This document shows, piece by piece, positions 54,065-61,274 of a DNA stretch of 64,000 nt. Below the pieces are notes generated by a model, which searched no databases, was not told the origin of the DNA, and worked only from the letters and a program-made list of their open reading frames with translations. Source of the DNA: Bacteroidia bacterium (GTDB lineage Bacteria > Bacteroidota > Bacteroidia > Cytophagales > Cyclobacteriaceae); the NCBI GenBank assembly GCA_030432655.1, contig JAUILA010000026.1, positions 1-64,000 on the forward strand, given 5' to 3'. The translations under genes and the position numbers were made by a program. Within the stretch, counting starts at the first letter, position 1; every line of letters begins with the position of its first letter.

Positions 54065-55420
54065 TCAGACAGGATAAATATTCTTATCCAGATAGGCATT
54101 ACGAAACTTACCTTCCGGATCATAGTTCCGGGCCAGCGACAGAAAATCTTCATAGCGCTCGTAGCGTTCACGGAGCGCAACGGGATCAACCGAAAATAAT
54201 TTTCCCCAATGCGGTTTGACGCCATACGGCTCCAGCTCGGCCTCAATCCTGGAGATAAGTGCTTTCACTTCAGCCGGTTGTTGTTTCCAGGTATAATGAA
54301 TGGCAACAGAATCCTGCTGATAACAGGGGCTCATCCAGAATTCATCGGCCTTGATTGTCCTAATCTCTGAAATGAGCAAATGCGGATAAATCTCATCACT
54401 CATTTTTTCAATAGCAAGATACGCATCCACCGCATTCTCCCGTGGAATAAAAAATTCCGACTGAAGCTCCTCGCCTCCGCTGGGCGTGAATCCCATCTTA
54501 AAGTGAGGGAGGCGGTTCCACCAGGGTCCGGGAACTCCCATTTGTTCCGTACAGTTTTCAGCCGACAGTGCCACAATCGGATGCAGGTTCCGGTCAGCCG
54601 CCCGGGCTCCGTAATACTCATCACCCAGGTCACTGATTTCCTGGTCCATTCTCCTTTTAATCCAAACCTGCGATACTTTTTTATACCTCCAGTCGGTGAA
54701 GAGACTGACACTATATCCGGCTGACATGATCTCATCAAAATGATCAGCCATCATTTCAACAGGAAGCTCCTGAAAGATATCCTGGCGAACCTGGTAGGAT
54801 GGCTCAATGTTGAGCTTGATTTTAGTGATAATCCCAAACGCACCCAAACCAACCACAACTGCATTAAAATCCTGATGTTCCCTGTTGATAGTAACAATAT
54901 CGCCGGAAGGTGTGACCAGTTCGACAGCGGATACCGCCGTGGCAAGATTCCCGTTGCCTACCCCCGAACCATGCGTGGCCGTTGCACAGGCGCCGGTGGC
55001 CGTAATATGAGGCAGGGAAGCCAGATTATGCAAGGCAAACCCCTGCTGATCCAGCGCCTCGCAAAAATCACCATATCGTGCTCCTCCTTCAACCGTCACT
55101 GTGCGGTTCTCCTTATCCACTTCAAGCATTCTGCTTAATTTCTGAAGAGATATCTGCGTATTCGGACTGTCGGCTATGTTATTAAAGCAATGCCTGGATC
55201 CCAATGCCTTTTGCGGATCCTTCATTTTAACAAGGGCGCTGACCTCTTCCGCCGAGCCGGGCAGGTACAGATTGGGCGCCTTGTATTGGTAATTTCCCGC
55301 CCAGTTTTTCCTGATATTCTGAGTCATATTGCCGGGGTTTAATGGTGTAGCAGAATAGGGCACGAGCATGCTTCCAGCCACCATCAGCGTGGACCGCTTG
55401 ATAAATTCTTTCCTTTTCAT
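54065..55420 (-). CDS. FAD-linked oxidase, alditol/xylitol oxidase-like
   Basis: A 451-residue oxidase of the vanillyl-alcohol-oxidase fold. The FAD domain contains ALGSRHCFN, whose His77 corresponds to the covalently flavinylated His of alditol oxidase, and LPHITATGACATATHGSG. The C-terminal ALO-type domain ends in GKFRNAYLDKNI. Expected reaction: oxidation of a sugar alcohol or aldonolactone with release of hydrogen peroxide. The N-terminus (KRKEFIKRSTLMVAGSMLV) looks like an export signal but lacks a true twin arginine. The small FMN-binding protein gene follows after 6 bp. Confidence 0.88.
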   Translation of the reverse strand: MKRKEFIKRSTLMVAGSMLVPYSATPLNPGNMTQNIRKNWAGNYQYKAPNLYLPGSAEEVSALVKMKDPQKALGSRHCFNNIADSPNTQISLQKLSRMLEVDKENRTVTVEGGARYGDFCEALDQQGFALHNLASLPHITATGACATATHGSGVGNGNLATAVSAVELVTPSGDIVTINREHQDFNAVVVGLGAFGIITKIKLNIEPSYQVRQDIFQELPVEMMADHFDEIMSAGYSVSLFTDWRYKKVSQVWIKRRMDQEISDLGDEYYGARAADRNLHPIVALSAENCTEQMGVPGPWWNRLPHFKMGFTPSGGEELQSEFFIPRENAVDAYLAIEKMSDEIYPHLLISEIRTIKADEFWMSPCYQQDSVAIHYTWKQQPAEVKALISRIEAELEPYGVKPHWGKLFSVDPVALRERYERYEDFLSLARNYDPEGKFRNAYLDKNIYPV

Positions 55421-55551
55421 ATCCTCGTTGGGTTAGTGTTCAGATATGGAGCACTGACAATTTACTAAAAATCCGAAGATTACAGGTGGATTTTTTACAG
55501 TGCAGTATTTTCAGGTGTGGGTTCACTTTGCTGAAGTGCCGTGATTAAAAA

Positions 55552-55593
55552 CGCCCCGTAGTAGAGTTAGCTCTGCTCACTCTCTACGGGGCG
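55552..55593 (-). terminator. Terminator downstream of tRNA-Arg
   Basis: CGCCCCGTAG (55552-55561) and CTACGGGGCG (55584-55593) pair perfectly. On the minus strand the hairpin is followed by TTTTTAAT and begins 4 bp after the tRNA 3' end. Confidence 0.8.
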
Positions 55594-55596
55594 GAG

Positions 55597-55668
55597 TAGC
55601 CCCGACAGGAATCGAACCTGTATCTAAAGTTTAGGAAACTTCTATTCTATCCATTGAACTACGGGGCC
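55597..55668 (-). tRNA. tRNA-Arg (anticodon CCT)
   Basis: A full cloverleaf of 72 nt folds on the minus strand. Acceptor GGCCCCG pairs with CGGGGCT, the D-stem is GTTC/GAAT, the anticodon stem GAAGT/ACTTT encloses TTCCTAA with anticodon CCT (reads AGG), the variable loop is AGAT, and the T-arm is ACAGG-TTCGATT-CCTGT. CCA is not encoded. A terminator follows directly. Confidence 0.96.
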
Positions 55669-55795
55669 GTTGCGCATCAATTCCGATCGGTTTGCCGAAA
55701 CGGATTAAGCGAGTGCAAAGCTATGAAAATCCGGTTCTGAAGGCAACGATTACGGCCAATTTCACTACATTATTCAATAATTCTACTATTCTCCT

Positions 55796-56242
55796 ATGAA
55801 AAATGTGACCTTCGGTATTATCGGGCTGCTTCTGATCTGTTCATGTCAGCCATCCCAACCTGACCCGCGGCAAGCAGAGCAGGAAATCATGGAAGCTGAA
55901 GCTGCATTCAGTCAAATGGCGGAAGAAGCAGGGATTGCAGAAGCATTTCTGTCATTTGCCGCTGAAGATGCAGTACTCAACCGCAACGGACGAATAATTC
56001 GTGGTAAAGCGGCTATTGAAACATATTTTAGTGAGCAGGACCATTCTGCCTATCAATCTGTTTCCCTTTCCTGGAAACCTGATTTCGTTAGTGCAGCCTC
56101 CTCCGGCGATATTGGCTATACCTGGGGTTCTTACGACTTCACTACCATTGACACGACCGGTGCCAAATCCGTATCCAGCGGGATTTTTCACACGGTATGG
56201 CAGAAACAGTCCGACGGATCATGGAAGTATGTCTATGACTAA
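55796..56242 (+). CDS. SnoaL/DUF4440-type lipoprotein
   Basis: A 148-residue lipoprotein with lipobox ICSC (Cys17) and an NTF2-like domain: EIMEAEAAFSQMAEEAGIAE at the start, RIIRGKAAIETYF and the closing GIFHTVWQKQSDGSWKYVYD are typical of DUF4440/SnoaL-like proteins. The fold is a small-molecule-binding cone; the ligand is unknown. It precedes the rhodanese gene, which has its own operator in the gap. Confidence 0.86.
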   Translation: MKNVTFGIIGLLLICSCQPSQPDPRQAEQEIMEAEAAFSQMAEEAGIAEAFLSFAAEDAVLNRNGRIIRGKAAIETYFSEQDHSAYQSVSLSWKPDFVSAASSGDIGYTWGSYDFTTIDTTGAKSVSSGIFHTVWQKQSDGSWKYVYD

Positions 56243-56262
56243 GTCTAATTCTCTGTTGCTAT

Positions 56263-56306
56263 GTAACTAATGTTACGGAAAGCCAGCTCATAAATATTTT
56301 CATTTG
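56263..56306 (+). promoter_or_regulatory. Crp/Fnr-like operator before the rhodanese gene
   Basis: TGTAACTAATGTTACG contains GTAAC-TAAT-GTTAC (56263-56276); the arms are perfectly complementary. At 29.5 bp from the centre lies TTCATTTG (56299-56306), a one-mismatch form of TAnnTTTG. The gap before the ATG is 22 bp. Confidence 0.7.
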
Positions 56307-56328
56307 TAGCATCGCAAAATGAAATAAT

Positions 56329-56607
56329 ATGAAAATAATTGAAGATTTACTGGCCAATGGGGCCCCGGTCATTGACGTAAGAACAGAAGGGGAGTTTGTC
56401 CGCGGGCATGCCGCCGGTTCTCTGAATATACCGTTACACGAATTAAGCGGTAAGCTGGAGGAGGTGAAAGCGATGCAACAACCGCTTGTATTATGCTGCC
56501 GCACCGGAAACCGGAGCGGAACCGCCTGTTCGTATCTGAAAGACCTTGGCATAGAATGTTACAATGCCGGGAGCTGGCAGGAGGTTCAGGAAGCTTTACC
56601 GGTCTGA
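56329..56607 (+). CDS. Single-domain rhodanese
   Basis: A 92-residue cytosolic sulfurtransferase. The active Cys is in the loop CRTGNRSG; GAPVIDVRTEGEFVRGHAAGS is the N-terminal rhodanese signature. Such proteins take sulfane sulfur from thiosulfate or persulfide. It is expressed from its own operator-bearing promoter and is convergent with the aminotransferase gene, whose stop follows immediately. Confidence 0.94.
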   Translation: MKIIEDLLANGAPVIDVRTEGEFVRGHAAGSLNIPLHELSGKLEEVKAMQQPLVLCCRTGNRSGTACSYLKDLGIECYNAGSWQEVQEALPV

Positions 56608-58023
56608 TTACCTGGCAAACGATTGAAGGAATGTGAGGAAGGCATAAATATCAGCGAGGTTCGTCACCATGCCAACTGATACCCTGATAGCGCCACGCAT
56701 TGTCTGAAGGTTTTCCATCATGTCTTCCACCGTTCCATCCTTATGTGATTTAAAGTAGGAGTCCAGGTCACCGGCCTGAATATGATTATTTAATTCATCA
56801 ATCCCCGGATTACAAAAACACCCTGTCCGGATGCTGATATTTCTCTTATTGGCCTCGGGTTCCACATTCAGATATGCTTCTGTATCGCCTTCGGGGGTGA
56901 GGAAATTAAAGATGACGGTGCCTCCGCGGTCTGTCATCTCTTTCGGACCGAATATCCGGATTAATGGCGCACCATTAGCATGTTTTAATGCGTTCATTCT
57001 CTCCATGAGCAAGCGGGTCAGTAATCCGACACGTTTACTGATGGTCTCCATTCCAATTTCATCCAGCAGGTCAAAACCATACCGAAGCGCCGGAATGTCA
57101 AGGTAATTTATGGTCCCGTCTTCAAACTTTGAATGATCCTGGGCAAGAAAGAAATATTCGGTCATGGCGGAAGCCAGCGTCACCGTGCCGCCCGCAAACC
57201 ACGGTTTGAGAAGTTTTTTAAATTTATCTTTCCGGATAAGCAGTCCGCCCAATCCGGTCGGGTAACCAAACATTTTGTAGAACGACATACTTACAAAATC
57301 CGGAGTGACCTTCTTCAGATCAAGCTTACTGGTGGGCACAAAGGCAGATGCATCCATAAGAACGTCCCATCCTTCCTTTCGCGCAAGATCAACCCACGTG
57401 GGCGAATGCTTAACCCCGGAAACGTTTGATTGCGCAGGGTAAGCAAACAATTTATTTTTCTTCTCCGGGTAAGCCGCGAGGTAATGTTGTAAAGTCTTTT
57501 CGTCAAAACGTAGATCTTCTATGACCAGAGGAGAATAGGTCACCTCCGCTCCTTTGGCCCTGGCATATTCACGGATACCGTTGACTGAATTATGGTTATC
57601 AAACGGAAGCAGGAAATGCCCCTGTTCATGGAATGGATACGATTCTCCTATAATTTTCAAGGCACCTGAGGCATTGGGGGTAAAAACCAGGAAATAGTCG
57701 TCCTGTGCATTGAAAAACCTGAGGATCTGATCTCTGGTTTCATCCACGTGCTTTGTTGAAAGGGATGAAGACGGATTCATGGAGTGTGGATTGCCAAATA
57801 CATGTTTCAGCAGATTCTCTGCGTGAAGACGCACCTGGCGTTCGCTGTAAAGGTTTCCTCCGGTAAAGTCCAGGTAAACTGACCCGGTTTCATCGAGACG
57901 TTTAAATTCCTTTTGACGCAGCTCATCCAACTGGTTTGTCTCCGAAAAGGTCGGAAATTGTTGGCTGACCTCTTTTTCAAAAGAAGCTAATGTCCCGGTC
58001 ATTGGATTTAAATCAGTTTTCAT
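56608..58023 (-). CDS. Class V aminotransferase, MOCOS-like (cysteine desulfurase fold)
   Basis: A 471-residue PLP enzyme. YLDFTGGNLYSERQV, the PLP-binding Lys in SMSFYKMFGYPTG and the Cys-rich loop RTGCFCNPG resemble the N-terminal domain of molybdenum-cofactor sulfurase, where the loop Cys carries persulfide. It lacks the MOSC domain of MOCOS. I use the ATG at 58023, which overlaps the upstream rhodanese gene by 11 bp (translational coupling); a GTG at 58071 would overlap by 59 bp. Predicted job: releasing sulfur from cysteine or a related substrate for the coupled rhodanese. Confidence 0.87.
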   Translation of the reverse strand: MKTDLNPMTGTLASFEKEVSQQFPTFSETNQLDELRQKEFKRLDETGSVYLDFTGGNLYSERQVRLHAENLLKHVFGNPHSMNPSSSLSTKHVDETRDQILRFFNAQDDYFLVFTPNASGALKIIGESYPFHEQGHFLLPFDNHNSVNGIREYARAKGAEVTYSPLVIEDLRFDEKTLQHYLAAYPEKKNKLFAYPAQSNVSGVKHSPTWVDLARKEGWDVLMDASAFVPTSKLDLKKVTPDFVSMSFYKMFGYPTGLGGLLIRKDKFKKLLKPWFAGGTVTLASAMTEYFFLAQDHSKFEDGTINYLDIPALRYGFDLLDEIGMETISKRVGLLTRLLMERMNALKHANGAPLIRIFGPKEMTDRGGTVIFNFLTPEGDTEAYLNVEPEANKRNISIRTGCFCNPGIDELNNHIQAGDLDSYFKSHKDGTVEDMMENLQTMRGAIRVSVGMVTNLADIYAFLTFLQSFAR

Positions 58024-58411
58024 CCGGCCGAACTGTTTTAAAACCAGCCTGCTCCCAGGCACTGTATCCACCCTGAAGATCGTAAAGACTCACAAATCCC
58101 ATGGTGATCAGTTCCTTGCTGGCCTGCGCGCTGCGCATTCCTGACGCACAATAAATGGCCAGCGGCTTATTCTTTTCAAGTGCATTCATTCGTTCCAGAA
58201 AGTCAGGCGAATAATAGTCTATATTAATGGCATGCTCCAGCATTCCTGCAGAAGTTTCATCCTCCGTTCTGATATCAACAAGCTGCAATTCCGTGTCGGT
58301 CAGGATCTGATTCAATTCCCCTGCATCGATGAGATTAATTTCATTTGACTGCTCAGCCGGAGCAGTGCACATGGTAAATATGAGTAGTGGAAGGAGAAAA
58401 ATTCTTTTCAT
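58013..58411 (-). CDS. Rhodanese-domain lipoprotein
   Basis: A 132-residue exported rhodanese. The N-terminus (MKRIFLLPLLIFTMC) ends at a probable lipidated Cys15, although Met at -1 is unusual for a lipobox. The rhodanese domain contains QLVDIRTEDE and the active loop Cys in YCASGMRSA. It would act at a membrane surface on the periplasmic side, unlike the two cytosolic rhodaneses here. It lies 58 bp downstream of the hydroxylase gene and overlaps the aminotransferase gene by 11 bp. Confidence 0.9.
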   Translation of the reverse strand: MKRIFLLPLLIFTMCTAPAEQSNEINLIDAGELNQILTDTELQLVDIRTEDETSAGMLEHAINIDYYSPDFLERMNALEKNKPLAIYCASGMRSAQASKELITMGFVSLYDLQGGYSAWEQAGFKTVRPDEN

Positions 58412-58469
58412 AACCGGTTTACTAACATTCTAATTTGAAAAAATCCCGGCATTCACGCCGCAACGTTTA

Positions 58470-59399
58470 TTATTTGGTTTCCTGACTTATAGCAGGTATA
58501 CTCTTTTGCTTCGTCTGGTGTTTGTGTCTTTTCATTCGAAATCCGTGTGTTACCTGTCCGAAAAATCGTTTCGGAAATTTTTCCACTCCTTTAAACCCAA
58601 GCCTTATATTTCTTCCTTCAAAAGGGATGTAAGCGGTACCGAATAAATAATCCCACAAGGACAGGCTAATACCGAAATTCACACCGTAGCGATGCTCTTC
58701 GGGAATATCATAGGCATGATGCCAGATATGCATTTGCGGGTTGTTAAAGATATACTTCAGAAATCCTATGTTCCAGCGAATATTGGAATGGTTGAAATGT
58801 CCTACCGCCAGTGTAAATATATGGATGATAAAGAAATCACGGAGCCCGATTCCGATAAGCGCCAGCGGAATATATTCAATAGTGCGGTATACCACTGTTT
58901 CCATCCAGTGGTAGCGCAGATGCGCAGCAAATCCCATTTGTTCGACCGAATGATGCACCTTATGAAATTCCCATAACCAGGGAACGCGATGAAGCAAGCG
59001 GTGTGTCCACCACTGGACAAAATCCCGCACAATAAATCCCAATAATAAATGCGCCCACACGGGCCAGGACATTACTTCAAATGCCACTACATTGGTAATT
59101 CCGATACTTGCCAGCGCATCATTAAAGAACTCGACCACAATATTGGAAGCAGCATTATAAACAATCAGGGAGAATAAAAAGAAATTGAAGAACATGTAGA
59201 ACATGTCAAGCCAGAAATCCTTCCGAAACACCGGCTGGTCCTTCCTCCATGGATTGGCTATTTCAAGAATGAAGAAAAAAAGCGAAACCCCTATTAGCCA
59301 GTAGAAGTAATTGTGCCAGGAAGGATGGGTGATTTCATCCCAAAGATAGTTTGCATATCCGCTGTAGCTGTCTGTAATTACCTTCCAGATATCGGCCAT
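58470..59399 (-). CDS. Sterol desaturase / fatty acid hydroxylase family protein
   Basis: A 309-residue integral membrane di-iron protein with four or so membrane spans. The histidine boxes are HRLLH, HKVHH and, near the C-terminus, HIWHH; a further HFNH lies between. Family members hydroxylate or desaturate lipids, sterols or carotenoids using oxygen. The substrate is unknown. It is the first gene of the unit with the rhodanese lipoprotein and MOCOS-like enzyme and has the sixth Crp/Fnr-like operator upstream, which is unexpected for a lipid enzyme. Confidence 0.9.
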   Translation of the reverse strand: MADIWKVITDSYSGYANYLWDEITHPSWHNYFYWLIGVSLFFFILEIANPWRKDQPVFRKDFWLDMFYMFFNFFLFSLIVYNAASNIVVEFFNDALASIGITNVVAFEVMSWPVWAHLLLGFIVRDFVQWWTHRLLHRVPWLWEFHKVHHSVEQMGFAAHLRYHWMETVVYRTIEYIPLALIGIGLRDFFIIHIFTLAVGHFNHSNIRWNIGFLKYIFNNPQMHIWHHAYDIPEEHRYGVNFGISLSLWDYLFGTAYIPFEGRNIRLGFKGVEKFPKRFFGQVTHGFRMKRHKHQTKQKSIPAISQETK

Positions 59400-59425
59400 T
59401 TTCTATCCCCATGGTTATAGAAGCA

Positions 59426-59468
59426 CAAATTTAATCATTTTGCATGATCTGAATGTAACTCAGGTTAC
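59426..59468 (-). promoter_or_regulatory. Crp/Fnr-like operator and -7 element of the hydroxylase-rhodanese unit
   Basis: The operator GTAAC-TCAG-GTTAC (59455-59468) has perfectly complementary 5-bp arms. On the minus strand TAAATTTG (59433 to 59426) is a perfect TAnnTTTG. The distance from centre to -7 is 28.5 bp, one less than at the other sites. The -7 ends 26 bp before the ATG. Confidence 0.7.
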
Positions 59469-59469
59469 G

Positions 59470-60732
59470 TTAACGGTTCAGGTCGAGCATAAGAATGCGT
59501 GGCGGGTCGTACCTGGTGCTGTCGAGCTGACCGTCTCCGCCGTAAGCTCCCCAGGGACTGTTGGCAATATAGTATAACCGGTCGCCGGTGATGGTTCCAA
59601 GCGTCGGCTCACCATACGACGAATGATTCTTGTCCTTCACCTGATAGTTTGTAATCTTAAAAAGCTTAACATCATAGGTTAGTCTGATCAGACTATTCGG
59701 AACCTGTCCGTTAATCGTGAGGTACAACTCATTATTTTCTTCCATCAACCCATCTGTACCTTTAAGGATAAGCTCTGGAAATGGATTTATTATCTTTTGA
59801 ATGGACTTATCACTCATATCAATCCGGTAAATGGAAGACAGGTAATCCGAAACAATCAAATGCCGGCCGGAAACGACAATTCCCTGGATGTTACCAATAG
59901 CCGGACTGGTATCCAGCCAGGGACTCATTGATCCATTTTCAATTATATAGATGAGGTTGGTAAATGAATCGGTGATAAATACACGCCCCCGGCTATCCAC
60001 AGCAAGGTCCCCGAACCAGTGCTCGAGGGTATCCCCGGCGATATACTTCGTCTTCAGGTTTCCGTTATCGAGATCAAAAGAAAGTACTGCAGCCGGACCA
60101 GTATTCTCCTGGTCCTGCATTTCCTTTGCCGGCACTGAGGTGACCCATATCAATCTTTTTGACAGATCCGCCGCCATTCCCATAACAGCCATCAGTCCGT
60201 CTTCCCCGCTCTTTTTAAATTCTCCTACTTCGCCCTGATTATCGCGTGTGACGATTTTACGCTTGTGTACGCTGCTGATATACCATTTCCGGGATTCCGG
60301 ATCATATGCTATACCTTCCGGGTGCAAATCCTTTTCTTCCAGCGCAAATGCAATTTGACTGCTTTCAACAGGCTTTAGCAGGGAGTCCCTGAAATCAAGA
60401 AGCATATCAAAACCAGGAGTGTTTCGTAAACCGGAAAGCGCCTCGTCCGTTTCCAGGGGTAGCCGGGCATTGAGCATCAGGCTTTTCTTCAGTGTTTCAA
60501 AACCTTTTTCCATCTGCTGATTGAGAACGAGAGCAGAACCAAGACGAAACAATATCACCGGATGGAGTGGTCTCAGGGAATCTGCCATTGCCATATTGGC
60601 CAGATAATTTTCGTTATCACCCTCTCCGCCCGCCTTCATTCCGGCTTCATAAAACTCAACATAGGATTGAGAATGAACCCCGGCAACAGCAATAGAAACG
60701 AACAAGCAGATTAGTAAGGGCCTGAAAATCAT
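59470..60732 (-). CDS. Exported SMP-30-like beta-propeller protein
   Basis: A 420-residue protein with a signal peptide (MIFRPLLICLFVSIAVAGVHS), a short TPR-like helical part (about 25-110) and a six-bladed propeller of the SMP-30/gluconolactonase sort (HPEGIAYDPESRKWYISSVH, GDLAVDSRGRVFITDS, GTDGLMEENNELYL). Such propellers hydrolyse lactones or bind ligands; the function here is unknown. The TTG upstream is rejected for the ATG at 60732. The HTH gene lies 18 bp upstream on the same strand. Confidence 0.83.
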   Translation of the reverse strand: MIFRPLLICLFVSIAVAGVHSQSYVEFYEAGMKAGGEGDNENYLANMAMADSLRPLHPVILFRLGSALVLNQQMEKGFETLKKSLMLNARLPLETDEALSGLRNTPGFDMLLDFRDSLLKPVESSQIAFALEEKDLHPEGIAYDPESRKWYISSVHKRKIVTRDNQGEVGEFKKSGEDGLMAVMGMAADLSKRLIWVTSVPAKEMQDQENTGPAAVLSFDLDNGNLKTKYIAGDTLEHWFGDLAVDSRGRVFITDSFTNLIYIIENGSMSPWLDTSPAIGNIQGIVVSGRHLIVSDYLSSIYRIDMSDKSIQKIINPFPELILKGTDGLMEENNELYLTINGQVPNSLIRLTYDVKLFKITNYQVKDKNHSSYGEPTLGTITGDRLYYIANSPWGAYGGDGQLDSTRYDPPRILMLDLNR

Positions 60733-60750
60733 CCAGCCAATATACAAAGA

Positions 60751-60951
60751 TTAATCGTTCAGGTAATATTTCAGCCTTCTCCTGCAATAACGTATTTCAT
60801 GACCTGAGTCACGTAACTGGTTGATCATTCTGCGAATAGTTCGCTCGGAACATTCATATTTTTCCGCCATTTCATTCGGACTGCTTACCCGGCCGCGTTC
60901 AATTTGGTGCAGAAGATAATTGAGTCGCTCTGTATACATTAGGTAATCCAT
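60751..60951 (-). CDS. Small helix-turn-helix DNA-binding protein
   Basis: A 66-residue protein made almost entirely of one HTH_11/DeoR-like domain: LNYLLHQIERGRVSSPNEMA, then ECSERTIRRMINQLRDSG as recognition helix, then a short wing (RYCRRRLKYYL). No effector domain is present, so it may work as a dimer or need a partner. It is probably co-transcribed with the propeller gene. Confidence 0.82.
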   Translation of the reverse strand: MDYLMYTERLNYLLHQIERGRVSSPNEMAEKYECSERTIRRMINQLRDSGHEIRYCRRRLKYYLND

Positions 60952-61026
60952 GCACGTTTATTTTAGGTTGAATATGTTTGACAAAACATCTATTTATATT
61001 GACGTTTTGGAAATATTGATCAAACT

Positions 61027-61042
61027 AAAAGGCCTCACGGCC
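61027..61042 (-). terminator. Weak terminator after the kinase unit
   Basis: On the minus strand GGCC-GTGA-GGCC is followed by TTTT. The stem is short, so this is a weak candidate. It lies 25 bp after the 67-residue gene. Confidence 0.35.
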
Positions 61043-61066
61043 AGCCACAAATTCACGAAGGCAAAA

Positions 61067-61270
61067 TTACTTATCCGTGATAATGAATTTCTTATTAAGG
61101 TATTTTTCCACTGTTTTTCGCATGGTTGTCTCCCCCACCTCATCTTTGGAGAACCTGTACCTCAGCTGCCTGAACTCAGATTTCTCTTCAGGAGTCAGCC
61201 TGTTAATAACTGTCAGGTCATTTATGGCCACAATAAAAAGCCGTTTCAGATCTCTTTCGTAGGAGTTCAT
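61067..61270 (-). CDS. Small hypothetical protein downstream of the sensor kinase
   Basis: A 67-residue, charged and probably helical protein (MNSYERDLKRLFIVAINDL, LTPEEKSEFRQLRYRFS). It begins with an ATG 4 bp after the kinase stop codon, an operon-like spacing that supports it as real. No family is recognised. Confidence 0.6.
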   Translation of the reverse strand: MNSYERDLKRLFIVAINDLTVINRLTPEEKSEFRQLRYRFSKDEVGETTMRKTVEKYLNKKFIITDK

Positions 61271-61274
61271 GCCA

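Noticed and set aside
55552-55668. Integration site at tRNA-Arg, because the downstream hairpin repeats CCCCGTAG from the tRNA 5' end
   Set aside because: No integrase or foreign genes are next to it, and the repeat is explained by a terminator stem.
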